Assembly (NCBI RefSeq): GCF_023343835.1
Contig: NC_064433.1
Coordinates: 71,384,032 to 71,448,031 of the forward strand
Length of the DNA: 64,000 bases
DNA from: Lagopus muta
Taxonomy: Eukaryota > Chordata > Aves > Galliformes > Phasianidae
Reading direction: 5' to 3'
Shown here piece by piece: positions 1 through 8,058 of the stretch (positions are counted from its first letter, which is position 1; every line of letters starts with the position of its first letter). A program made the translations under genes and the position numbers. A model generated the notes under the pieces. The model searched no databases, was not told the DNA's origin, and worked only from the letters and a program-made list of their open reading frames with translations.

Positions 1-1430
1 GACCAAAGCAGAAGGGTTTTTGCCCGAGAGGAACTTTTTTTTCTTTTTCTTTTTTTTTTTTTCTTCTTCTTTTTCTTTTCCAAGCGCTACAGGGAGATAA
101 ATCAGTGCTCTTTTCAGCTGCCATCATGTCTGCGGGTGTTTATCCGTCAGGCTACGCTGTATTTTCCAGTGTTTGCTTCCTATTATTACCAATCATCATA
201 ATTTATTATTATTGGCATGGTTTTGCACTGTGTCATAATCCTGCCATCAAGGATTCTGGTTAGAGGAATCAGGTAGTGGTTCCCAGCAAGGCAGAGCAGT
301 AGGAATTCCCTATCTCAGATGGTTTCAGCAGGTTATGGGGGAGCTGCTCAACAGACTGCTTTCCTGCTATGTACCCACTTGTGCACAGCTAAGAAAACAA
401 CCCAAGTGTCCCACACCTCACATGAGAAGTGGAGAATTCTGAAATGGCACTACCTTAATGATAGCTAAGTTAAAGACAGGAAAGCCTGGGGAAGAGAAAA
501 CGAAGTCCTCAAATGAAGCAGATGAACAAGTCCCACTTTGCCAGCTCGCACAGTTTTGTTTTGTTTTTTTTCCTTTTTTCCCCACAGAGTTACTACTTCA
601 AAAAACAAAACAAAACAAAGAAACCCAACAACAAACACCTAAGATGCAGACATGGGGATGTCAGCTTGAATTCTCTGTGAATTGGTAGATCTTGTGGTTG
701 CTGAGAGGAGCTGGAAAACAACTTGTGGTAAAAGTTCTGTGAAGCAAAAATAACAGGGCTAACATTTTATTTCAACCTTGTGTTTTTCAAACATTTTTAT
801 TTTTCTCTTTGGCTGCACACATCACTTTTTGAATTCAGGGCTGACAAGACCAGGCTGACCCAGGAGAGCAGGCTGAGCAAGGTGGGGGGCTGCTGCCTCA
901 GGGAAGGAGGCCCACAGACAATTGTGCCCTGGGGATAAGCACTGCATGCTGATTCTGTTCCCTTTCCAATGCCTGCACAGGTGAGGCCCCAGTCCAAAAC
1001 AGCAACTGCAGGGTAGGTTTTGGTGGCCCGTCACAACTGCAAGGCCTGAAGCAAAACGTGTGTGAGTACAGACATGGCAAAAGCTCCCTATCTTCAAGGC
1101 CACAAGATTTGGGACAGTTGCACTTTGCAGAGGGTGCCAGGCCAGCCACTTTGGTATGTAGCCCCCAGGTGACCTGGGCCCTGGGGAAGTCCCAGACCTC
1201 CAGGATCTGAAAACAGACCTTATGTCCTGTGGGGCTGTCCTGAGCAAGGGATGCTGGCTGTAGAAAGGAGTGGGAACAAGGAGGGCCAGGAGGAGAACAC
1301 TGGACTGCTCTTAACTCCAGCGGACCTGCTGTAGGAATCAGAGGAATGGCTCAGAAAACCCTGTCCATGACTCCTGACTCAACTAATCTGCAAAGCACAC
1401 AAACTGCACAAACTTGAAGGCTTTTATTTT
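1..1430. other. Upstream intergenic flank of CDKN1B
   Basis: No gene, RNA or named repeat is recognised here. The first 80 bases are a pyrimidine-rich tract, and 561-640 holds simple T-rich and A-rich runs. The open frames, for example on the minus strand around 822-1247, show no family motif, repeat or hydrophobic pattern, so I treat them as chance. The block lies immediately upstream of the CDKN1B CpG island and could hold distal regulatory elements, but no specific site can be supported. Confidence 0.5.
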
Positions 1431-1499
1431 CTTTCCCCTGCTAACTCAGAACACAAGTCCCTGCTGAGAATTCTTACAGCTACTTCCACACCTGGGCCC

Positions 1500-1960
1500 T
1501 CCCTGCCGGCAGGGCAGCAGGAGCCTCTCCTCACTCTCTCCTTTTCTCTCGGCGGGCCGCACGACGGGGTTGCGGGGCAGCGACCCACTCCTCCGCCCCA
1601 GCTGGGTTGCAGCTCCCGGCCCGCTCTGACTTCCCGACCCGGTGAAAGCAGAGCGATGGCCATAACGAGTCAAAATCCAGCTAGCCCCCTCAACTAGCAC
1701 GACTTTCACCATACTTGACTCCGCAGCGGGAGGCGGGTTCACGTGCGCGGAGCGGTGCAGTGCAGAGCGCCGTGCCGAGCCCCCCACGCTCTCCCCGCCC
1801 GCCAAGGGGCGGCCGCCGGCCAGGGCCACCTTTAGAGCCGGCGGCGGCTGCGAGGTATGGCCGTGCCGACGGGGCGGTGCCGTCCGCCGTAACCAATGGC
1901 TCGGCTCCGCTGTTTAAATAGACTCGTCCTGTCAATCATTTTCTCCTTCGTCAACCTCCC
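1500..1960 (+). promoter_or_regulatory. CDKN1B: CDKN1B CpG-island promoter with CCAAT box and TATA-like box
   Basis: GC- and CpG-dense sequence begins near 1500 and runs through the gene. A CCAAT box lies at 1893-1897 and a TATA-like TTTAAATA at 1913-1920, followed by TGTCAATCATTTTC. As I recall the human CDKN1B promoter and 5' leader, this arrangement (CCAATGG, then GTTTAAATAGACTCG, then TCAATCATTTTC) is almost the same there, so the core is conserved between bird and mammal. GC boxes occur around 1800-1830. A TATA-positioned start would fall near 1945. Starts upstream of 1896 would add the uORF described separately. The start sites themselves are not visible in sequence alone. Confidence 0.75.
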
Positions 1961-2390
1961 TTCAATCGCCATATTGGGAACTGAGAAAAGGGCTCGTCTC
2001 GGCTTGTTTTTTTTCCCTCTCCGCCCGTACGACGTGGCCGTGGGGAGAGCGGCGGGGCCGTGCGGGCAGCGGTGGGGCCGTGCGGACAGCAGCGCGAGGG
2101 CGCCCCCGGGGCCGCGGAGGGCAGCGCCGCTCCCCGCTCGGCTGCTCCCCTCCGGAGCCGCCCGGGCTGCCCGGCGGCGGCTGTCGGGGTTCGGCCGGCC
2201 CGGCGCTTATGCAATTGCGCGCTGCCGCCTCTCCTCCGCGGGCCGAGGCGGGGCCGCAGAGAGGGGGCCGTACGGAGAGAGACCGCGGAGGGGAACCTGC
2301 GAGCGGCCGCGGGTAAGAAGCGGAGAGGAAGAGCGGGGAGAGCCGCGAGAAAACCCACCGCCATCGGTGACGGCAGAAAGGGAGGGGGAG
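1896..2390 (+). other. CDKN1B: CDKN1B 5' leader with a conserved uORF start that is open in frame into p27
   Basis: An ATG at 1896 overlaps the CCAAT box. From it the reading frame is open for 165 codons and joins the CDKN1B ATG at 2391 in the same frame. Its first residues contain CLNRL, SIIF, FV and AILG, which match the 29-codon uORF of human CDKN1B as I recall it. In human that uORF ends at a stop soon after AILG, but here the equivalent position reads GGA ACT GAG, with no stop. The start context is weak to moderate (C at -3, G at +4). A U-rich stretch at 2007-2016 resembles the U-rich element of the mammalian leader. Whether transcripts begin upstream of 1896 in birds is unknown. If they do, leader and p27 could be translated as one 363-residue product. 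The sequence after about residue 35 is Arg/Gly/Pro-rich and looks like translated GC-rich leader. Confidence 0.6.
2209..2316 (+). other. Second upstream ORF, 35 codons, in the CDKN1B leader
   Basis: This is the only other ATG in the leader downstream of the likely TATA-driven start. It opens a 35-codon frame (first residues MQLRAAASPP) ending in TAA at 2314-2316, 74 nt upstream of the p27 ATG and in a different frame. Its context is poor (C at -3 and C at +4), so most ribosomes should scan past it. I know of no equivalent in mammals at this position. It could damp p27 translation slightly or do nothing. Confidence 0.4.
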
Positions 2391-2865
2391 ATGTCAAACG
2401 TCCGCATTTCTAATGGGAGCCCTACCCTGGAGCGCATGGAGGCGCGGCAGTCGGAGTACCCGAAGCCGTCGGCCTGCAGGAACCTCTTCGGGCCGGTAAA
2501 CCACGAAGAGTTAAACAGGGACTTGAAGAAGCACCGCAAGGAAATGGAAGAGGCATGCCAGAGGAAGTGGAATTTCGATTTCCAGAACCACAAGCCGCTG
2601 GAAGGCAGGTACGAGTGGCAAGCCGTGGAGAAGGGGAGCTCGCCCGATTTCTACTTCAGACCGCCGAGGCTACCCAAAGCCGTTTGCAGGTCCGTCGGCC
2701 GTCAGAGCCTGGATGTAAACGGGAATTGCCAAACCGCGATTTGCGCCGCTTCTCAGGGAATCTCAGAGGACACTCACTGTGTAGGCCGAAAGACTGATGT
2801 TGCTGGCAGTCAGACGGACTTTGCAGAGCAGTGCGCCGGGCAGAGGAAAAGACCCGCCGCCGACG
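2391..2865 (+). CDS. CDKN1B: CDKN1B (p27Kip1) coding exon 1, residues 1-158 plus one base
   Basis: p27Kip1 binds cyclin A/E-CDK2 and cyclin D-CDK4 complexes in the nucleus and holds cells in G1. The start MSNVRISNGSP is that of vertebrate p27. Seen in order: Ser10 of the nuclear-export phosphosite; the cyclin-docking RNLFG at 30-34; the linker helix; the CDK-binding FDFQNHKPLEG at 62-72; Tyr74 and Tyr88; a proline-rich RPPRLPK at 90-96; and the first half of the bipartite nuclear signal, RKRP, at 152-155. Position 89 is Phe where human has Tyr, and position 157 is Ala where human has the Akt site Thr157. The exon ends at a consensus donor (g|gtaacg) in phase 1 at codon 159, the same codon as in human. 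The ATG has G at -3. Identification is certain; which bird is not. Confidence 0.98.
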
Positions 2866-3267
2866 GTAACGTAACCCCGCGGGCAGCGCCGCGCGCCGGG
2901 CCCGGCACCCGCCTCCTCCCGTCGGAACTGTCCCGGTGCCGTCCGCAGCACCGGGAGCTCCGCGGTCGGTGGGGGCCGGGGGTGAGAGCCTCGCGTCCCT
3001 CGGCACCCCTCTCGGAGGAGAGGAGGGGAGGCTCCATCACCGGACTTGGGGCGAAACTAAAACGCGCATCTCTTGCCGAGAGAGAAGCCTGCCCGTGCCC
3101 ACCTTCGCGTAGCCCGGTAGCTGACGTAGGGATGCGGGGATGTGCGGGAATAAGCCCCGGCCCCGTCGCTCCTCCCGCCCCCGGGTGCCGAGCGAGCACC
3201 TTGCGGGACAATATTTTAAACCAGTGTTCTCCCCCCTCCCCCCCTGTTTTTAATTTTCCCCTCCTAG
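2866..3267 (+). other. CDKN1B: CDKN1B intron 1, 402 nt, open in the coding frame
   Basis: The donor is GTAACG at 2866 and the acceptor is a pyrimidine tract ending in CTCCTAG at 3267. The intron is 402 nt, exactly 134 codons, and has no stop in the p27 frame, so an unspliced RNA would encode p27 with a 134-residue Arg/Pro/Ala/Ser-rich insert after Asp158. High GC makes stops rare, so chance is the simplest explanation. Joining the exons restores codon 159 as GAT (Asp) and the conserved DSSPQNKRAN. Confidence 0.9.
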
Positions 3268-3389
3268 ATTCCTCTCCTCAAAATAAAAGAGCCAACACAA
3301 CAGAAGAGGAGGTTTCAGAAGACTCCCCCAGTGCCAGTTCAGTGGAGCAAACACCCAAGAAATCGAGCCCGAGACGACATCAAACGTAA
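3268..3389 (+). CDS. CDKN1B: CDKN1B (p27Kip1) coding exon 2, residues 159-198 and stop
   Basis: This exon completes p27. It carries the second half of the bipartite nuclear signal (QNKRA, 163-167), the phosphodegron SVEQTPKK with Thr187, which CDK2 phosphorylates and the SCF-SKP2/CKS1 ligase reads, and the C-terminal Thr198 in RRHQT. The stop TAA is at 3387-3389. With exon 1 the coding sequence is 594 nt plus stop, 198 residues, equal to human p27. The acidic segment TTEEEVSEDS replaces the related human segment. Only 9 nt separate the stop from the inferred donor of the 3'UTR intron, so the downstream splice junction should not trigger nonsense-mediated decay. Confidence 0.97.
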
Positions 3390-3398
3390 ACTCCCTAA

Positions 3399-4321
3399 GT
3401 AGGTTCCCTTCGGGCTCTGGGCGTTAGGATGCCGTGGGGGAAGCCGCGAGGGTCTCCTGCTGGGGGCCGGCTGCTGGGGCCGCAGTGACCGGGTGGCCCC
3501 GCTCTTCTCCCCGAGCTCCTGGGGCCGTGCCGGCCGAGGGACGGGGCTCGACGCGGGACGGGGGTCCGGGGGGGCTGCCCCACCTCGGCGCTATTGCCAC
3601 TGTCCCACCTTGGCAGGGAGCTGCAGCCTAGCAGAGCTCTAGGGTCGTAAAAGCCGGGCTGTTCGGGAGCCTTTCGGTCTGAGTAAGGCGAGGTGGTTCT
3701 CCGTTCTTTTATTTTTTTATTTTTTCTCCCCCCCTCACCCCCTCCCCGGTTGTTGTGGTTTAGTTTTAGGCGCTGGCTGAGTTTCCAGGGAAGGGAGCGG
3801 GTTAATGGCAGCCGTGTGTGGTGTTCTTGTTGTTGTTTTGTTTCAGCGCGAGGGCTGGGGCGGAGGGAGGTGGTACATCGCGCCGGCGGTTTCGGGGCCG
3901 AGGTTAGCGGGGAGGTTCGCAAACGCGGTTCGCGATTGTGCCGAAGAGATTAAGCTGTAAAGCAGAAGTTGCAACAAATTACTCCTGCTGGGGGGAGCGG
4001 CGGCGGAGCGCGTCAGCCCTCGCCTCTATGCAAATGCCGCACCACCGCCCGCTCCTTTGGGGCGGGGGCAGCTCCGCGGCTCGGCGGCTGCCCGGCCCCG
4101 CGAGCTCCGAGCGGAGGCGGCCGACGGCCCTGGGGCGACGCAGCCCCGACGGGAGCGGCCGGGCTAAGAGCGCCGCGGGGCCGGGACGCCGCAGGGCCCT
4201 GCCCGGGGTGGGCCTGCCCGCCGCGGGGAGCGGCGTCGGCTCGGACCGGTCGCGCCCGGGGAAGGGAGTGCGTCGCTTTCGGCTTCTCTAATGTCTTCTC
4301 CCTGTCTTCTTCCCGTTGCAG
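3399..4321 (+). other. CDKN1B: CDKN1B 3'UTR intron
   Basis: A donor-like GTAGGT lies at 3399, just after the stop codon. A strong acceptor, a pyrimidine tract ending CCCGTTGCAG, ends at 4321. The 923-nt GC-rich segment between them shows no similarity to the mammalian 3'UTR as I recall it, while the sequence right after 4321 does (TTTCCTTG, then GAAGCCAGGAAGATATA). Human CDKN1B also has a 3'UTR intron. The acceptor is well supported. The exact donor is less certain, because other GT dinucleotides lie within 10 nt. Confidence 0.75.
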
Positions 4322-4532
4322 GGCGGAGGACTCGCGTTTCCTTGCTCATCGGGGGGCGGTGAAGCCAGGAAGATATAAAGTTGTAGTAGAGATGAATACA
4401 TATCGTCGGTCTCCGTGGGATGGGGACCCTGTGCAAGCACTGAAAAACAACGACAGCAAAACAAAAAAAAAAAGCAGACAATAACACTAAAAATTTAGAC
4501 ACTCTTAAAAGACCTGCCTCTAAAAGCATCGG

Positions 4533-4539
4533 ATGTAGC
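4533..4539 (+). promoter_or_regulatory. CDKN1B: miR-221/222 seed match 1 in the CDKN1B 3'UTR
   Basis: ATGTAGC is the 7-mer complementary to positions 2-8 of miR-221/222, followed by A. It lies in the same context (GGATGTAGCATT) as the validated human site. The function is known in mammals and inferred here from conservation. Confidence 0.85.
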
Positions 4540-4584
4540 ATTGTGCAATTAGGTGTTTCCTTATTTGCTTCATTGTACTACCTG

Positions 4585-4592
4585 TGTATATA
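4585..4592 (+). promoter_or_regulatory. CDKN1B: Pumilio recognition element between the two miR-221/222 sites
   Basis: TGTATATA is an exact PUM1/PUM2 element. In human p27 mRNA, PUM1 binding here is reported to change local RNA structure and expose the miR-221/222 site. Spacing and order (miR site, PUM site, miR site) are kept in this bird. Confidence 0.85.
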
Positions 4593-4603
4593 GTTTTTAC
4601 CTT

Positions 4604-4610
4604 ATGTAGC
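4604..4610 (+). promoter_or_regulatory. CDKN1B: miR-221/222 seed match 2 in the CDKN1B 3'UTR
   Basis: This is the second ATGTAGC, followed by A, in the context TTATGTAGCACATAAACG. It lies 71 nt after the first site, as in the mammalian mRNA. Confidence 0.85.
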
Positions 4611-5120
4611 ACATAAACGTTTTGGGAAGGGGGGGAGAGGAAGAAGGTGACCGATCGAAACTTGCTTTCGCCATCTAGCAAGCAAAGAAATGAAGAGAAG
4701 CAGTGTAGGCTTTTTATTCCTTAAAGATGTATTGTCCCTTTAAGTGGGTCCCCTGTGTTTTTATTTTTTCCTCGCACCACGGTGGTAGTGCTGCTCACAG
4801 CAGATGCCTGCAGGCCGCCATCAGAGCCCTCCTCTCTGTGCTGGGCTGAAGGGGTGGGAGGCGGGGTGATCCCCCACCTCAAATCCCTGTATGAAATTGG
4901 AATGCCTCTACACTCTCACAAATTCACCCCATTTGCTACATCGCTGGATTTATTATTTTTTATTTTTGGAAGGGTATCTCCAGTGTTGCTGTTTTCTGAC
5001 CTGGCCCACATCCTTTCGTCCTTACGTGAGGGAAGGGGATACTACATCTTTAAACAGTATTTCTACATTGCCTGTGTACCTGTATGTAAAAATAAAAAAA
5101 GAAAGTTTGAAGTGTACCTG

Positions 5121-5128
5121 TGTACATA
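5121..5128 (+). promoter_or_regulatory. CDKN1B: Second Pumilio-type element in the CDKN1B 3'UTR
   Basis: TGTACATA fits the UGUANAUA consensus and lies in a block conserved with mammals (TGTACCTGTGTACATAACTC). The block suggests selection. Pumilio binding at this copy is inferred. Confidence 0.6.
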
Positions 5129-5436
5129 ACTCTGTAAAGACACTGAGAAATTATACTAACTTATTTATGTTTAAAAGATTTTTTTTTTAATCTAGAAAAC
5201 AGTATTTTTCCCCATAAAGCCAAAGCGGCGTGTTTTTGTGCATTTGTAAATGCTCTATTTGGTAGACTTCTTAGAGGTTTTTTTTTCTTTTTTTTTTTTT
5301 TTCCTTCCTTCCTGATAATATGGCTGTGCTTAAAGGATTGCAGACTGAGCCAATTCCATATTTTTTGTAATGTTTGGGGAAAAAAAAAAAAAAAAAAGCA
5401 GAAATACGGATCGATGTTGTTTCACGGCGAGCAATC

Positions 5437-5442
5437 AATAAA
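5437..5442 (+). terminator. CDKN1B: CDKN1B poly(A) signal
   Basis: AATAAA in the context AATCAATAAAGA matches the end of the mammalian transcript. A GT-rich downstream element (GTGTGTGTGTG near 5481) supports cleavage at roughly 5455-5465. Confidence 0.9.
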
Positions 5443-5689
5443 GAGAAGTGCCATCTGTAAGAGCCATGTCCTTCCTGAGTGTGTGTGTGCAGCTCGCAGG
5501 GGGCTGCCTGGCGTGTCGGCCCGGCACAGGTGGAGGGATGCAGCCCTCGGTGCTGTGCTAGTTCTCGATGAGAGTTGGGATGAACGTGTCCTCTTCAGTT
5601 CTAAGTTGTGGAATGTCCCCCCATCACAATTGATCATTTATTTTTTTTCTATTTTACGTAACGGTGAAGCAGCTCGAGACACTGTTGTT

Positions 5690-7060
5690 TTGGTGTAGAC
5701 CCGAGGGAAACACCTCAACCCCGAGCCCAGTGGGCCGGTACCGTGCTCTTGGTCCCCATCATCCTCTCGTTCCGGGAAGGCCAGAGCCAAAACTTACCCC
5801 CCCCCCCTCCGAAGTCCAGAGTACGGCCGCTTCCGCGCCGCCAGGCGCCCAAACCCGAGGTCTGGGCCCGGGGCCTGCCTGCCCGCGGCCTGGCGCCGAG
5901 CAAGCGCCGCGTCCCACCCTCTCCCGCCGCCTCGGCGCTAACCAAGATGGCGTCCGGCCCCGCCGCCCGAGCACCGCTGCGGGCAGCCCCCGGCCCAGCC
6001 CGTCTCCCTCTCCGTGGACTCCCCCGGCTGCCACAGATCGGGGCGAGCCCGGCATTTGCGGTCGCAAGGTGCGGGTGCACCCCCTCCCCCCCTCCCCTGG
6101 AACACAGCGAAGGAGAGGATTTTCATCGTGCGAAAACGAGCGCAGCGCGATGGAAAGGGGCGGGGGGTGGGGGAAGCCCTGGGCGAGTCTTCTCCGAGTT
6201 CCCCCCGCTCTGCAACTCGATCCGGCTGTTGATCGCGGTGGCGCTTGGGCTCGCCCTCGCGTTGGAACCTCCCGAAAACGCTGTGCTGAGGCGGGGAGGG
6301 ACGGGACAGCCACTCGGCTTTGTCCCCGGCCGAGGAGTGCGCACAGAGCTGGAGCTTCCCGGGGACTAACGAGTTTTTTTTCCCCCCCAAGACGAACAAA
6401 GTGCTCGGGGGAGCTGCAAGCAAGTCCGCCGCCTCAGTTTCTTTTTTTTTAGGTTTTTTTTTTTTTTTTTTTCTGATAGGTGATGGGGCTTTCCGCCCCG
6501 CTCTCTGCCAGTCCCCTCGCCCTTCCCGTTTGGCGGGACCGGGGGAGGGGACAGCCCCTCTCCCCCCCGCCCGGCTTGTTGTTGTGGAGGGGCTTGGCGG
6601 CGGAACCTCCGCAGGAGGAAGCGGGCGGAGCGGGGGGGAGGGGGCGGATTTAAGGTAGCGCGAGTAACGCAGGGCTGCGCCGGGCCGAGGAGCAACTTTC
6701 TTTTTTTTTTTTAATTCTTATTTTAAAATATCATTTTATTCCTCCCCGCCTCTGCCCCGTCGCAGCCTTTCCTCTTCGGGCGGCTGGAGGCAACCTTGCC
6801 CCGCTGCTCCGCTCCAACAGCGCCGCTCCCGGCACGGCAAGGGGGAGGCGGGCGCGGACGGGGCGCGGCGTGCTGGGCCCGGCCCGGCCCGGCCCGACTG
6901 ATGCAATAGGCGCGGCTGCCGGGCTGCCCCGCGGGAGCGCGCACGCACGCGCGCGCAACCACCCCCTCCCCTCCCCCCCGTCTGACGGTCCGCTCTGCGC
7001 GCCTCCGCGGCGGGAACAGAGTGTCGGGTGTGGGGCAACACGAAGTCTTCAGATGCCCGT
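5690..7060. promoter_or_regulatory. Second CpG island downstream of CDKN1B, probable promoter
   Basis: CpG-dense sequence starts about 240 nt after CDKN1B ends and continues to about 7060, broken by a T-rich stretch near 6440-6475. Seen within it: AAGATGGCG at 5944-5952, a good YY1 site of the kind often found at start codons just inside promoters; GC boxes at 6620-6650 followed by a TATA-like ATTTAAG; and CG-alternating sequence at 6936-6957. In human the next gene on this strand is APOLD1, which has an upstream first exon shortly after CDKN1B and a long first intron. By analogy this island may start APOLD1 or a non-coding RNA. No APOLD1 coding sequence is recognised, and direction is not settled. 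Confidence 0.6.
5947..6369 (+). CDS. Doubtful 141-codon ORF starting at a YY1/Kozak ATG in the second CpG island
   Basis: The ATG at 5947 has an excellent context (A at -3, G at +4) inside a YY1 motif. It opens 141 codons beginning MASGPAARAPL and containing a hydrophobic run LLIAVALGLALAL near residues 105-117. The rest is Ala/Pro/Gly/Arg-rich, as expected from random GC-rich DNA, and I recognise no family. Possible donors inside it (for example AAG|GTGCGG near 6067) would make only the first part a first exon. I report it because of the start context. It is most likely non-coding or partly coding. Confidence 0.15.
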   Translation: MASGPAARAPLRAAPGPARLPLRGLPRLPQIGASPAFAVARCGCTPSPPPLEHSEGEDFHRAKTSAARWKGAGGGGSPGRVFSEFPPLCNSIRLLIAVALGLALALEPPENAVLRRGGTGQPLGFVPGRGVRTELELPGD

Positions 7061-7506
7061 CTCTATCCGTGCTTCTGAGAAGCTCCAGATGACAAAACCT
7101 GGAGAAAAAGAACTTTGTAGTTTTCAAAAGAAAACATCCCCCTTCAGAAACACCAACGCATTTACCTTCAGCATCTTTTTGTTTTGATGTTTTCATCTTT
7201 TCATTTTAAAATACTTCTTTTTGTGCATTTAAAAAGTCATCTGTTATTCTCTTGTTACTTTTTTGATTGTATCTTTTTTTTAATATGCATCCAATGAAAA
7301 TATTTACAGTAGAATGACAAAAACAAAATGCTTTGTCAGATTTACAATACAGTAATTCCATTATATTGTGTAAGGTGTTTTGCCCAGTCTTGAGATGAGA
7401 TGTTTTCTGGTTTGATTTTGCTGGTAAATCCTTGACAACATTCTCTTCCTTATTCTATTTCTTTAAGTATTGATTATTTTTCCCCACCAACATCTGGTAT
7501 GCTTAC

Positions 7507-7604
7507 TGAGCTGAAGAGAGGTATTTTCAAACTGGCCAGTCTGTATCTGCACGGCACTCTCGGTGTCATCCAGCTGGGCTTCCTCCTCCATCCAGTGTGC
7601 ATTT
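7507..7604 (-). other. Candidate internal exon, minus strand, 98 nt
   Basis: On the minus strand a long pyrimidine tract ending TTTTTGAAG precedes position 7604, and a donor CTCA|GTAAGC follows at 7507. The 98 nt between are GC-balanced inside AT-rich DNA and are open in a frame reading AHWMEEEAQLDDTES and onward. The frame contains an ATG followed by GAGGAGGAA that could be a start codon. I do not recognise the protein. Another good acceptor (TTTTTCTCCAG) lies 408 nt further along, at 7099, and joining to it keeps the frame open for 16 more codons before a stop. It could also be an untranslated exon of an antisense RNA. Confidence 0.35.
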
Positions 7605-7932
7605 CTTCAAAAAGAAAAAAAAAAGAAAAAGTACTTTTTTTTTTTTTTTTTAATTCAAAATAAAAACTCACGTCTAGTTTACTTAAAAGGTGGGGAAAAT
7701 GTATGTTTTCCTATGTTGTTTTGGCTGAATACAAAAAGTACAGCTGCCTCAATCAGCATCAGACCACCCACTCTTCCTCTACTACTGCCTGAAGAAGCAA
7801 AATACAACAGGGAGCAGTTAGAAAAATCCTCTTAAAGGAGGTTACCAATGATGCAAAATTAGCACTGAAAAGTGAAAGAGCCCCAGAGCTTTACCCCCCC
7901 ATCTTCCTCTGTCATCCTCTGGTGGCACTGGA

Positions 7933-8058
7933 GCTGCAGTTCAGATGTGTTAGGATGCCCAGATGCAGTGAGGATCTCTGCTTTTGTCTGGTGCCCTGAT
8001 TTTGTCGGGTGTCCCAGATGTGTTGGAGAGCCCAGATTTGGCGGAGTGCCTGCCTGGA
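7933..8058. repeat. Degenerate 18-bp minisatellite, about seven units
   Basis: Consecutive 18-base units begin at 7951, 7969, 7987, 8005, 8023 and 8041, with a more diverged one at 7933. A consensus is close to TYGGGTGCCCAGATTTG. On the minus strand the array is open and reads as hexapeptides (GTPPNL, GSPTHL, GHPTKS, GHQTKA, EILTAS, GHPNTS). The divergence between units suggests an old array. No gene is assigned. Confidence 0.75.

Larger units (their letters stand above)
4322..5460 (+). other. CDKN1B: CDKN1B exon 3, conserved 3'UTR
   Basis: This non-coding terminal exon aligns by eye with the human CDKN1B 3'UTR along most of its length. Shared stretches include AAGCACTGAAAAACAACGAC, CTGCCTCTAAAAGC, GCTTCATTGTACTACC, TACATCTTTAAACAGTATTT, GTGTACCTGTGTACATAAC and TTATACTAACTTATTTATG. 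A less conserved, partly GC-rich insert lies around 4750-4900. It carries miR-221/222 and Pumilio sites, listed separately, and an A-run at 5380-5397. It ends about 15-25 nt after the AATAAA at 5437. Confidence 0.92.

Noticed and set aside
1446..2593. Minus-strand open frames of 80-148 codons across the CDKN1B promoter and first exon
   Set aside because: They are mirror frames of GC-rich sequence where stops are rare. They show no domain, and they overlap a well-supported gene on the other strand.
5664..6695. Several overlapping ORFs up to 262 codons on both strands in the second CpG island
   Set aside because: Nearly every frame is open because of high GC. The products are Pro/Arg/Gly-rich without motifs. 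Only the frame with the YY1/Kozak ATG was kept, at low confidence.
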